From positions 62,001 to 126,000 of the forward strand of contig NZ_FOVH01000021.1 in the NCBI RefSeq assembly GCF_900115095.1: a stretch of 64,000 nt of DNA, given 5' to 3'. The notes beneath the pieces were generated by a model. It saw only the letters and a list, made by a program, of their open reading frames with translations, was not told where the DNA came from and did not search any database. Below are positions 43,312-51,208 of this stretch, one piece after another. The stretch comes from Actinomadura madurae. GTDB lineage: Bacteria; Actinomycetota; Actinomycetes; Streptosporangiales; Streptosporangiaceae. A program made the position numbers and the translations under genes. Each line of letters starts with the position of its first letter. Positions within the stretch are counted from its first letter, which is position 1.

Positions 43312-43592
43312 AACCAGCAGGGCCCCGTGCCCCAGGCCCATCCCCATTCCTCGGGGACGAAGAGGTGGATGCGGCAGGCCATGTTGCCCCAGACGATGTA
43401 GGGGCCCTTGTCGTCCCAGCCGATGCTGCCGGGCGACTCGGCGGCCGCCCGGAGCGGTGCGGGCAGCCGCTCGATGACGTCCTGCGGGATCTGGCGGGCG
43501 TCCGGCTCCGGCGCCGCCTGCGCGGGAGCCGCGCCGAAGACCAGCGCACCGGACAGGACGGCGCCGCCGAGGGCCGTGCTCAGTTTCCTCAT
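43308..43592 (-). CDS. Small secreted protein
   Basis: A 94-residue protein with a signal peptide (STALGGAVLSGALVFGAAPA, cleavage near AQAAPEP). The mature part of about 65 residues has two Cys (MACRI and TGPCWF) that may pair, and is Trp-rich (WGWAWG). No family recognised. Its 3' end overlaps the converging regulator gene by 4 bp. Confidence 0.72.
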   Translation of the reverse strand: MRKLSTALGGAVLSGALVFGAAPAQAAPEPDARQIPQDVIERLPAPLRAAAESPGSIGWDDKGPYIVWGNMACRIHLFVPEEWGWAWGTGPCWF

Positions 43593-43671
43593 GCGCCGAT
43601 TCTCATCTCGCCAACGAACACTGGCAAGGTTCGGCCGGAACCGGTCGGCGCGGGGCGGCTAGACTCGGACC

Positions 43672-43722
43672 ATGACGCCGTTCACAAGTCAGGCCATGAT
43701 GCCCCGCTCGCGGGGCCGCTGA
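43672..43722 (+). CDS. Leader peptide with tandem Met codons
   Basis: A 16-codon ORF, MTPFTSQAMMPRSRGR, starting at the predicted transcription start (leaderless) and ending in TGA at 43720. Codons 9 and 10 are Met (43696-43701) and lie directly before the first hairpin arm. Length and location fit a regulatory leader peptide sensing charged tRNA-Met for the downstream methionyl-tRNA synthetase. Confidence 0.75.
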   Translation: MTPFTSQAMMPRSRGR

Positions 43723-43737
43723 CGCTGGACGTTGTTC

Positions 43738-43759
43738 GAGGCCCTGTTCGCGGGGCCTC
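43738..43759 (+). terminator. Attenuator terminator with UUCG loop
   Basis: GAGGCCC/GGGCCTC is extended by a T-G wobble and a G-C pair around a TTCG tetraloop, followed by the T-rich TTCTCGTTT. It lies between the leader peptide and metG. Confidence 0.75.
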
Positions 43760-43798
43760 TTCTCGTTTCGGGGCTCCGGTCTCACATGGAGGAGCCCC

Positions 43799-45292
43799 AT
43801 GGGTGTCTACATCACCACGACCATTCCGTACGTCAACGCCCGTCCCCATCTCGGATTCGCGCTGGAACTCGTGCAGGCGGACGTCCTCGCGCGGCATCTC
43901 CGCCGCTGCGGCGACGTGCGGTTCCAGGCCGGGACGGACGACAACTCGCTGAAGAACGTCCTCGCCGCCGAGGCCGCCGGCACCGGCGTCCAGGAGTTCG
44001 TGGACGCGCTGGCCGAGGAGTTCGTCGGGCTGGCCGGCCCGCTCTCACTGTCGGTCGACGACGTGATCCGCACCAGCCGGGACCCCCGGCACCGGGCCGG
44101 GGTCGAGCGGCTGTGGCGGGCGTGCGCCGAGTCCGGAGACCTCTACCGGCGGCACTACGAAGGCCTGTACTGCGTCGGCTGTGAGCAGTTCTACGGCGAA
44201 GCCGAGCTGGTGGACGGGCGCTGCCCCGAACACGGGACGGTCCCGCAGCGGGTCTCGGAGGAGAACTGGTTCTTCCGGCTGTCGCGCTACACCGGCCGGC
44301 TGCACGACCTGATCAGCAGCGGCAGGCTCCGCATCGAGCCCGCCGAGCGGCGCAACGAGGTGCTCGCGCTCATCGCGGGCGGGCTGGAGGACTTCTCCGT
44401 CTCGCGCTCCACCGAGCGCGCCCGCGGCTGGGGCATTCCGGTGCCCGACGATCCGTCGCAGGTCATCTACGTGTGGTGGGACGCGCTCGGCAACTACATC
44501 ACGGCACTCGACTACGGGCGCGGCGGCGCGGACTTCCGGCGCTGGTGGACGGGAGACGCGCGCCGCGTCCACCTGGTCGGCAAGGGCGTCCTGCGGTTCC
44601 ACGCCGTGTACTGGCCGGCGATGCTGCTGTCCGCCGGACTCCCCGTGCCGGACGAGGTCCTGGTGCACGGGTACCTCACGGCCGGGGGACGGAAGATCAG
44701 CAAGTCGGGGGACGTCACGGTCGACCCGGTCGGCCTCGTCCGCGAGTTCGGCGTGGACGCCGTGCGCTGGTGGCTGCTGCGCGAGGTGCCGAGGGCGGGC
44801 GACGCCGACTTCACCGCCGAGCGGCTGATCGCGCGGGCGGACGACGAGCTCGCCAACGGCCTCGGCAACCTCGTGCACCGGGTCGTCTCGATGGTCCACC
44901 GGTACCGGGGCGGGGAGGTCCCCGCCGCCGAGGCGGACGAGCTGGGGGCCGTCTGCCGGGAGGCGCCCGGCGAGATCGGCGCGGCGCTGGACGACGCCGA
45001 CTTCCGCCGGGCCACCGCCGCGGTGTGGCGGATCGTCGACGAGGCCAACCGCCACATCAACCGGGTGCGGCCCTGGGAGCTGGCGAAGGCCGGCGACCCG
45101 CGGCTGGACGCCGTCCTGGCCGGGCTGGTGAGCGCCTGCCGGACGGTCGGCGACCTGCTGGAGCCGTTCCTGCCCGACGCGGCGGAACGCGTCCGGCGGC
45201 AGTGCGCGGGGCGGCGGCTGCCCCGTCCCGAGCCGGTGTTCCGCCGCCTCGACCGGCCGCGCCCGGTGCCCGAGGGCGTCAGTTCTCGCTGA
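43799..45292 (+). CDS. metG: Methionyl-tRNA synthetase
   Basis: A 497-residue class I synthetase that charges tRNA-Met. The HIGH motif is HLGF (TTTIPYVNARPHLGFALE), the KMSKS loop is GGRKISKSGD, and WWDALGNYITAL and GVLRFHAVYWPAMLLS are the methionine and tRNA binding segments. A Cys4-type zinc knuckle candidate is YCVGCEQFY with GRCPEHG. There is no C-terminal EMAP domain. The HLGF variant and a leader-peptide attenuator suggest a specialised or second copy; some actinomycetes carry an additional MetRS that resists inhibitors. Whether another metG exists in this genome cannot be seen here. Confidence 0.92.
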   Translation: MGVYITTTIPYVNARPHLGFALELVQADVLARHLRRCGDVRFQAGTDDNSLKNVLAAEAAGTGVQEFVDALAEEFVGLAGPLSLSVDDVIRTSRDPRHRAGVERLWRACAESGDLYRRHYEGLYCVGCEQFYGEAELVDGRCPEHGTVPQRVSEENWFFRLSRYTGRLHDLISSGRLRIEPAERRNEVLALIAGGLEDFSVSRSTERARGWGIPVPDDPSQVIYVWWDALGNYITALDYGRGGADFRRWWTGDARRVHLVGKGVLRFHAVYWPAMLLSAGLPVPDEVLVHGYLTAGGRKISKSGDVTVDPVGLVREFGVDAVRWWLLREVPRAGDADFTAERLIARADDELANGLGNLVHRVVSMVHRYRGGEVPAAEADELGAVCREAPGEIGAALDDADFRRATAAVWRIVDEANRHINRVRPWELAKAGDPRLDAVLAGLVSACRTVGDLLEPFLPDAAERVRRQCAGRRLPRPEPVFRRLDRPRPVPEGVSSR

Positions 45293-45731
45293 GGAGGCTG
45301 TAGAGGCGGCGCGCGACGAGCGGCCGCCGCGCCCGGTGGTGGCCCTCGACGGCGGCGCCGACCAGCTCGTCCTCGGCGGTGAAGGCGGTCTCCATGACCG
45401 CGATGAACTCCGCCGTAGGCGGGTAGAGGCGGGCGGCGGCGCCCGCCGTCCGGCGGACGAGGACGCGCGCGCCCGTGCGCAGGGCGGACTCGAAGTGGCG
45501 GACGTCCTGCCCCGCGCTGGCCTCGCTCGCGCCGAGGTCGCGGAACACCTCGACCACCGTGCAGGGCTCCCGGGCGCCGCTGTAGACGGCGAGGGCGTCC
45601 CGGACGAGCGTCCGGATCCCGCCCGGCCGCAGGTGCCCGTACGCGGGGACGCGCGCGGTGATCTCGCCGGCGACCTCGGCGGTGATCTCGTGGAGGCGGT
45701 CGGCGAGAAACGTGTCCAGGTCGGGCTGCAT
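45279..45731 (-). CDS. Hypothetical protein
   Basis: A 150-residue, mostly helical protein (LDTFLADRLHEITAEVAGEI, LRPGGIRTLVRDALAVYSGA) whose make-up recalls the helical N-terminal part of PucR/CdaR-type regulators, but it has no HTH. ATG 45731 is chosen over an upstream start because the family-like region begins there. Its 3' end overlaps metG by 14 bp. Confidence 0.6.
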   Translation of the reverse strand: MQPDLDTFLADRLHEITAEVAGEITARVPAYGHLRPGGIRTLVRDALAVYSGAREPCTVVEVFRDLGASEASAGQDVRHFESALRTGARVLVRRTAGAAARLYPPTAEFIAVMETAFTAEDELVGAAVEGHHRARRPLVARRLYSLLSEN

Positions 45732-46165
45732 GGCGCGTCCCCTTCGCGATCCGCGTGGATGCGGTAGGGGCATGTTACCGGCGCGTAGGGGGATTCGTCG
45801 CTTACTCCCGAAACGTCCCTAGTGCGGACGGCCCGGATTTGCACACCGCACCTAGGCTCGTCATGTGGCGACCGCCGCGCTCGACCAGGGGTCGACTCAG
45901 GGGCGCCCACCCTTGGCACCCTGAGCGAAAAAATCAAGGAACCCACAGTTCAGAGCAACGCAGAAGGTCCTCTCAGCTATGGAACAAAGTATTCCGTTCT
46001 GCTACCATGGACGGAGCGAAGGCGGCCCGGCCCCCGAGGCGCCGGGGGGATTACTCCACCCCGGTTAGGGGTTTTCCCCTATGGCGATGAGTTCGCCCGG
46101 CGGGCAGAGTCGTATTCAGCAGAAGGGACGACGAGGAATCCCTCCCGCAGGAAGAAGGCACTCCG
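45732..46165. other. Intergenic region
   Basis: About 430 bp between divergent genes. It contains an A+T-rich patch at 45930-45990 and a GGGGTTTTCCCC run at 46069-46080, presumably promoter elements of the gene at 46166. No coding sequence supported. Confidence 0.45.
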
Positions 46166-46438
46166 ATGTCGAACACGCCGAACTTCACCTCGATGACCGC
46201 AGCCGACCTCGCCGAGATCCTCTTCACCTCCCGGCTGCAGGAGTCCGACCACCCCTCCGCCGAGCAGGTCCGGATCGCCATCCACGACCGGTTCGGCGCC
46301 TGCGGCGAGGACCGCACCGCCTGCGTGGCCGTCGTCGCCCAGGAGGCCGGCGACCACCCCGAGACCTACGTGGCCCGGATGCGCTGGGCCCTCACCACCG
46401 TCTCCGCGGCCTACCCCGAGCTGGCCACGGCGGCCTGA
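46166..46438 (+). CDS. Small hypothetical protein
   Basis: A 90-residue protein (MTAADLAEILFTSRLQESDH, then GACGEDRTACVAVVAQEAGD). Two Cys lie in the centre. The composition is soluble and helical; conserved-looking but I cannot name the family. ATG 46166 has GGAAG upstream. It is followed 16 bp later by another small gene with a strong ribosome site, suggesting a two-gene unit. Confidence 0.65.
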   Translation: MSNTPNFTSMTAADLAEILFTSRLQESDHPSAEQVRIAIHDRFGACGEDRTACVAVVAQEAGDHPETYVARMRWALTTVSAAYPELATAA

Positions 46439-46454
46439 CCTCACCGGAGGAACC

Positions 46455-46598
46455 ATGCGTTCACCGTTCACCGACCGCCGCGAGGACATCGTCCCGCGCA
46501 CGCTCCGCGACCTGATCGCCGCCGACGCGTCCCAGGCCGACAAGGAAGCGCCCCGGCGCCGACAACGCCGGACCATGACCATCCGCCGCGTCACCTAG
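46455..46598 (+). CDS. Very small basic protein
   Basis: A 47-residue ORF starting after GGAGG (TCACCGGAGGAACC ATG). The sequence begins MRSPFTDRREDIVPRTLRDL and ends with a basic tail APRRRQRRTMTIRRVT. The strong ribosome site and spacing of 16 bp from the upstream gene support translation. Function unknown. Confidence 0.5.
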   Translation: MRSPFTDRREDIVPRTLRDLIAADASQADKEAPRRRQRRTMTIRRVT

Positions 46599-46719
46599 CG
46601 ACCGCGCCACCGGCACCGCCCGGTGGCGCGCGTCGTCCTCACCACACCCCCGGCCCACGGCATCGCGCCCGCGTCCTGCGGCCCCGCCGGACGGGACGTG
46701 GCCGCCTCCGGCCGCGAAC

Positions 46720-46725
46720 TATGCT
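46720..46725 (+). promoter_or_regulatory. -10 element of the MerR gene
   Basis: TATGCT ends 8 nt before GTG 46734, which indicates a leaderless mRNA and fixes the start of the MerR protein. Confidence 0.5.
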
Positions 46726-46733
46726 TGGCGACC

Positions 46734-47510
46734 GTGAGCCAAGAGCCGACGGACGAACAGGGCGGCCATCCCCGCGCCGACGGCCGCGAGTACCGGATCG
46801 GCGAACTCGCGAAGGCCGCCGGCGTCCCGGTACGGACGCTCCGCTACTACCAGGAGCGCAAGCTGCTGCCGCCGCCCCGCCGCGAGGGGCGCATCGGGCT
46901 CTACTCCGAGGACCATCTCGCCCGGCTCCGCATGATCGGGAACCTGCTGGAGCGCGGGCACACCCTGGAGGGCATCCGGGAACTGCTCTCGGCGTGGGAG
47001 CAGGGCCGCGACATCGGCACCGTCCTCGGCGTCGAGAAGGCCGTCACGACCCCGTGGTCCACCGAGGTCCCGGTCACGATGACGCTGGACGAGCTGGCGG
47101 CGCTGTTCCCCGGCGAGGTCGGCGCGGACGCCGTCGAGCGGGCCGTCGCGCTCGGCCACATCGAGGTGGACGGCGACCGCGTCACCCACTGGAGCCGCCG
47201 CCAGCTCGACGCGACGGTGACGCTCGTCCGGGCCGGGGTGCCGCTGGACGCCGTCCTGTCGGCCGGGCTGGAGCTGCAGCGCAGCATGGACGACCTCGCC
47301 GCGATGTTCGTCCGGCTGATCGCCACGCACGTCGTCGGGCGCCTCGACGACCGCGAGATCGACGACCGGCATCTCGGCGAGCTCACCGAGACCCTCGCGC
47401 GGCTGCGGCCCGGCGCCCAGGTCACGGTCGAGGCCGGCTTCGCGCGCGCCATGGACCGCCAGGTCCGCGCCGCGATCGACCAGCTCCTCGCCCGCCTCGC
47501 CACCCCCTGA
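46734..47510 (+). CDS. MerR-family regulator
   Basis: A 258-residue regulator. The N-terminal MerR helix-turn-helix is clear (YRIGELAKAAGVPVRTLRYY, QERKLLPPPRR, HLARLRMIGNLLERGHTLEG). The C-terminal 170 residues form a larger effector domain without metal-binding Cys, so a small-molecule or protein signal is likely. A leaderless start is supported by TATGCT upstream. The gene converges with the marR gene. Confidence 0.88.
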   Translation: MSQEPTDEQGGHPRADGREYRIGELAKAAGVPVRTLRYYQERKLLPPPRREGRIGLYSEDHLARLRMIGNLLERGHTLEGIRELLSAWEQGRDIGTVLGVEKAVTTPWSTEVPVTMTLDELAALFPGEVGADAVERAVALGHIEVDGDRVTHWSRRQLDATVTLVRAGVPLDAVLSAGLELQRSMDDLAAMFVRLIATHVVGRLDDREIDDRHLGELTETLARLRPGAQVTVEAGFARAMDRQVRAAIDQLLARLATP

Positions 47511-47631
47511 GTCCCGGCTTCTTCGAGCGGGGTGCGCGGTCCGGCCCCGCGGAGACCTCGAACGGCATGCCCGCCTCCAGGCCCTTCACCGGCGGTGCCT
47601 TCGCCTGACCTGCGCCTGACGCGGGAGAACG

Positions 47632-48105
47632 TTACCGACGGTGGGTGGGGCCCTGTTCCAGGGCGGCCTCGTAGGCACGCAGCGCGCCGATGACCGTGGC
47701 GCGTTCGGCCGGGGCCAGGCCGCGCATGACGCGCTCCCAGGCGGACGCGCTGCCGGAGAGCCATTCGGCGATCGGCCCGGCGAAGGCGGGGGCGATGGCG
47801 ACGATCCGGCGCCGGCGGTCGGCGGGGTCGGCGGCGCGCTCCAGGACGCCGAGCTTCGACAGGTCGCTCACCATGAGGCTGATGGTGGTCGGGGCGACCT
47901 CCAGCCGGGCGGCGAGGTCGCTGACGCTCGCCGGGCCGTCGTACTCCAGGTGCGCCAGCAGCGCGAGATGGCGCGGCGCCAGGTCGAGGCCCTGGAGCGC
48001 CGGCGGGATGGGCAGGCGCTTGGCGCGGCCGACGATCCGCGGCATGAGCAGCAGCAGCGTCCGGACGGCCTCGTCGACGGCCGGACCGCCCGATCCGGTG
48101 GACAT
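47632..48105 (-). CDS. MarR-family regulator
   Basis: A 157-residue winged-helix repressor: RHLALLAHLEYDGPASVSDL, AARLEVAPTTISLMVSDLSK and the wing ADPADRRRRIVAIAP. ATG 48105 follows GGAGGG. It is divergent from a tautomerase gene, and two perfect palindromes in the 63-bp gap are its probable operators, so it should repress both itself and the tautomerase. Confidence 0.92.
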   Translation of the reverse strand: MSTGSGGPAVDEAVRTLLLLMPRIVGRAKRLPIPPALQGLDLAPRHLALLAHLEYDGPASVSDLAARLEVAPTTISLMVSDLSKLGVLERAADPADRRRRIVAIAPAFAGPIAEWLSGSASAWERVMRGLAPAERATVIGALRAYEAALEQGPTHRR

Positions 48106-48124
48106 CGGCACCCTCCACAAGTAC

Positions 48125-48153
48125 CTTTGAGGTCAAAGCCTTTGAGGTCAAAG
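48125..48153. promoter_or_regulatory. Tandem MarR operators
   Basis: The palindrome CTTTGA-GG-TCAAAG occurs twice, at 48125-48138 and 48140-48153, 15 bp apart, in the divergent marR/tautomerase promoter. The two copies are identical. Confidence 0.75.
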
Positions 48154-48168
48154 AGAACGGGGACCACT

Positions 48169-48549
48169 GTGCCGCATCTGACCGTCCACCTTCCAGAAGA
48201 CAGGCTGGCGGGCCGCGAGCCCGAGCTCATCGCCGCGCTGACCGAGGCGATCGTCGGCGCCTACGGCGAGTGGGCCCGCGAGCTGGCGAGCGTCCACCTG
48301 TCCGGCGTCCCCGCCGGCCGCCTCGCCCAGGGCGGCAAGGCCGTGGACACGACCGTCTCGCTGGTCATGGGCGTCCGCGCCGCCGCCTTCGACCGCCCCG
48401 AGGCCGCCGAGTTCAGCGCGAAGCTGGCCGCCGGGCTCACCGACGCGATCACCGCCGTCCTCGGCGAGGAGCTCCGCCCCGGCACCACGGTGGAACTCGT
48501 GGCGTCCCCCCAGGAACGCACCTTCGTGGCCGGCGTCCCCGCGCCCTGA
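48169..48549 (+). CDS. Tautomerase-family protein (4-oxalocrotonate-like)
   Basis: A 126-residue protein that begins fMet-Pro (PHLTVHLPEDRL), so Pro1 would be exposed as the catalytic base after Met removal. It resembles fused or long members of the tautomerase superfamily; a repeated beta-alpha-beta unit is plausible (AALTEAIVGAYGEWARELAS and AKLAAGLTDAITAVLGEE). Substrate unknown. GTG 48169 lies downstream of the tandem MarR operators, so the gene is probably induced by the MarR ligand. Confidence 0.8.
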   Translation: MPHLTVHLPEDRLAGREPELIAALTEAIVGAYGEWARELASVHLSGVPAGRLAQGGKAVDTTVSLVMGVRAAAFDRPEAAEFSAKLAAGLTDAITAVLGEELRPGTTVELVASPQERTFVAGVPAP

Positions 48550-48618
48550 CCGGCGGTGGCCGCGAGCCCTCCCGCTGATCGGCCGAGCCGGGCCCGGCGG
48601 CTCGGCGATACTGGGGGG

Positions 48619-50382
48619 ATGGTCGACGACGAGCGCTGGAAGGCGCGTTTCCGGGCCGCGCGGATGAGCCTGCCCCGATGGGCGCGGGACGCCCCGAGCC
48701 GCAGCATCTACCGGTCGAACGCGACCGGGACCTGGGAGATCTACACCTGGGACCGCGACACGGGCGAGCAACGCCAGGTGACCGATCGGCCCAACGGCAC
48801 CTGGAGCGGGACCGTCGACCCGTCCGGCGAGTCGGTGTGGTGGTTCGCCGACACGGACGGGGACGAGTTCGGCGTGTGGCGGCGCGTCCCGTTCGGCGAG
48901 ACGGAGAGCGTTCCGGCGGTTCCCGGGCTCGAACCGTCGTACCCGTCCGGGCTGGCCCTCGGCCGCGGCGGGCTCGCCGTCATCGGGCGGACGACCGACC
49001 AGGGCAACACCGTCCACTTCTGCCGCCCCGGCTCGGCGCCGGAGGTGCTCTACCACCACGCGGAGGACGCGCACGTCGCCGACCTGTCCCGGGACGAGTC
49101 CCTGATCGCGATCGGGCACAGCGAGCACGGCGACAGCCGCCACATGGCGCTGCGCGTGCTGCGTCCCGACGGCTCGACGGTCGCCGACCTCTGGGACGGC
49201 CCCGGCAAGGGCGTCTACGGCGCCGGGTTCGCCCCGGTCGAGGGCGACACGCGGCTCCTGGTCAACCACGAGCGGCGCGGCCGGGACGAGATGCTCGTCT
49301 GGGACCCCGTCGCCGGCACCGAGCGGGAGATCGTCCTCGACCTGCCCGGCGAGATCGGCGCCGGCTGGTACCCGGACGGGACGGCGCTGCTGGTCTCCCA
49401 CTCGCACGAGGCGCGCGACGAGCTGTACCGCTACGACCTGGCGGACGGGACGCTGACCAGGATCGACACGCCGCGCGGCGTGATCGGTGGGGCGACCGTG
49501 CGGCCGGACGGGACCGTCGAGTTCGTCTGGTCGTCGGCCGCCGAGCCGCCGGTGATCCGCTCCACGTCCGGCGCGGTCGTCCGCACGCCCCCCGGGCCGC
49601 CGGCGCCGCCGTCCGTCCCGGTCGAGGACGTGTGGGTGGACGGGCCCGGCGGCCGCGTCCACGCGCTGGTCAGCAAGCCGGAGGGCGACCGCCCTTACCC
49701 GACGGTCTTCGACATCCACGGCGGGCCGACCGCGCAGGACGACGACTCGTTCGTCCCGACGGCCGCCGCCTGGGTCGACCACGGGTTCGCGGTCGTGCGC
49801 GTCAACTACCGGGGCTCGACCGGCTACGGGTCCGAGTGGCGCGACGCCATCGAGGGACGCGTCGGCCTCACCGAGCTGGAGGACGTCAAGGCCGTCCGCG
49901 ACTGGGCGGTCGGGTCGGGGCTCGCCGACCCGGGGCGGCTCGTCCTGACCGGTGGGTCATGGGGCGGGTTCCTCACCCTGCTCGGCATCGGCACGCAGCC
50001 GGACGACTGGACCGTCGCCGTCGCCGCCGTCCCCGTCGCCGACTACGTCGCCGCGTACGAGGACGAGATGGAGGGCCTCCAGGCGTTCGACCGGTCGCTG
50101 TTCGGCGGGTCGCCGGAGGAGGTCCCGGAACGGTACCGCGAGTCGTCCCCCATCACCTACGTCGAGCGGGTCAAGGCGCCGGTGCTGGTCCTCGCCGGGG
50201 AGAACGACCCGCGCTGCCCCATCCGGCAGATCGACAACTACCTGGCGCGGCTCGCCGAGCTGGGCCGCCCGCACGAGGTGTACCGGTACGACGCGGGCCA
50301 CGGCTCCCTCGTCGTCGAGGAGCGCATCACGCAGATGGCCGCCGAGATCGGCTTCGCCCGGAAGCACCTCGGCATGTCGTGA
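48619..50382 (+). CDS. S9-family prolyl oligopeptidase
   Basis: A 587-residue serine peptidase with an N-terminal beta-propeller (residues about 25-330, repeated W-x-D blades such as GTWEIYTWDRDTGEQRQVT) and a C-terminal alpha/beta hydrolase. Catalytic Ser is in LTGGSWGGFLTLL (about 447), Asp in LAGENDPRCP (about 530) and His in DAGHGSLV (about 560). No signal peptide, so cytosolic. GATACT (48606-48611) just before ATG 48619 suggests a leaderless mRNA. A strong bidirectional terminator follows. Confidence 0.92.
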   Translation: MVDDERWKARFRAARMSLPRWARDAPSRSIYRSNATGTWEIYTWDRDTGEQRQVTDRPNGTWSGTVDPSGESVWWFADTDGDEFGVWRRVPFGETESVPAVPGLEPSYPSGLALGRGGLAVIGRTTDQGNTVHFCRPGSAPEVLYHHAEDAHVADLSRDESLIAIGHSEHGDSRHMALRVLRPDGSTVADLWDGPGKGVYGAGFAPVEGDTRLLVNHERRGRDEMLVWDPVAGTEREIVLDLPGEIGAGWYPDGTALLVSHSHEARDELYRYDLADGTLTRIDTPRGVIGGATVRPDGTVEFVWSSAAEPPVIRSTSGAVVRTPPGPPAPPSVPVEDVWVDGPGGRVHALVSKPEGDRPYPTVFDIHGGPTAQDDDSFVPTAAAWVDHGFAVVRVNYRGSTGYGSEWRDAIEGRVGLTELEDVKAVRDWAVGSGLADPGRLVLTGGSWGGFLTLLGIGTQPDDWTVAVAAVPVADYVAAYEDEMEGLQAFDRSLFGGSPEEVPERYRESSPITYVERVKAPVLVLAGENDPRCPIRQIDNYLARLAELGRPHEVYRYDAGHGSLVVEERITQMAAEIGFARKHLGMS

Positions 50383-50389
50383 GCCATCA

Positions 50390-50419
50390 GGGGCGGGCGG
50401 TCGCGCCGCCGCCCGCCCC
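50390..50419. terminator. Bidirectional terminator
   Basis: Perfect 11-bp stem GGGGCGGGCGG/CCGCCCGCCCC with 8-nt loop between the converging peptidase and TetR genes. Confidence 0.75.
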
Positions 50420-50422
50420 GGT

Positions 50423-51091
50423 TCAGGCGCGGACCTCGCGGATGATGCCCACCAGCTCGCGGGTCACGGACTTGAACCCGGGCATGCGCGACATCGAGAC
50501 CATGCGGTTGACCAGCGGGACCGTCCGCTCGACGAGCAGGTAGGTCTTGCGGCAGCCGGGCGAGCTGTCGTGCACCCAGTACAGGACGATGCCCATCGAG
50601 TAGATCCACAGCAGCTCGGGCAGCTCGGCCCGGAACTCCTTGTCGATCTTCAGGTCGGAGCCATCGACGACCTCGCGGTAGATCGCCACCGCGGAGTCGC
50701 GGGCCGGGCCGGACTCGGCGCTGAACGGGTTGAGCGGGCTGGTCGGCTCGGCGGCGAACTTGAAGAACTTCCCGGCGAACTCGTGGTACGGCACCATCGT
50801 GTCGACCCGCGCCTTCAGCACGCCGAGCAGCCGGGGCGCGAACGCGGTCTCGGCGTCCAGGACGGCCCGGCAGGCCGCGACATGATCGTCCTGCAGCTCG
50901 TCGTAGTAGGCCTGGATCAGCTCCTCTTTGGAGCCGAAGTAGTAGTAGGCGTTGCCGACCGAGACGCCCGCCTCCTTGGCGATCGCCCGCATCGTCGTCG
51001 CCTCGTAGCCGCGCTCCCGGAACAGGCGCAGCGCCGTCTCGACGATCACGGCGCGCGTCTGCTCGGACTTCACGGCCTTCGTCTCGGTCAC
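50423..51091 (-). CDS. TetR-family regulator
   Basis: A 222-residue repressor. The HTH is RLFRERGYEATTMRAIAKEA with GVSVGNAYYYFGSKEELI. The C-terminal domain is of the TetR_C type seen in lipid- or drug-responsive regulators (FFKFAAEPTSPLNPFS). GTG 51091 is chosen because TAGGGT lies 7 nt upstream (leaderless) and upstream residues have no family match. No obvious target operon adjoins it. Confidence 0.9.
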   Translation of the reverse strand: MTETKAVKSEQTRAVIVETALRLFRERGYEATTMRAIAKEAGVSVGNAYYYFGSKEELIQAYYDELQDDHVAACRAVLDAETAFAPRLLGVLKARVDTMVPYHEFAGKFFKFAAEPTSPLNPFSAESGPARDSAVAIYREVVDGSDLKIDKEFRAELPELLWIYSMGIVLYWVHDSSPGCRKTYLLVERTVPLVNRMVSMSRMPGFKSVTRELVGIIREVRA

Positions 51092-51208
51092 GCATGCCAC
51101 CCTAAAGCCCGAGTGCGACGTCCCGCTCATGCCACGAACCGCCGCACGGCGCAACCCCGCGTCCGGGAACGGTATACCCAGACGGGACCGGCATCGCGCC
51201 ACCCCCGC

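Larger units (their letters stand above)
43660..43798 (+). promoter_or_regulatory. Methionine leader-peptide attenuator of metG
   Basis: The -10 hexamer TAGACT (43660-43665) lies 6 nt before the leader ATG, implying a leaderless RNA start. Hairpin 1:2 is GCCCCG/CGGGGC (43701-43706/43711-43716), immediately after the tandem Met codons. Arm 2 (43711-43717) can instead pair with 43740-43746 (CGGGGCC with GGCCCTG), which would block the terminator 43738-43759. A ribosome stalled at the Met codons would cover arm 1 and favour the antiterminator. A last hairpin GGGGCTCC/GGAGCCCC (43770-43777/43791-43798) adjoins the metG start and may limit translation. The logic is that of amino-acid attenuation, read directly from complementarity; it is not experimentally shown. 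Confidence 0.75.
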
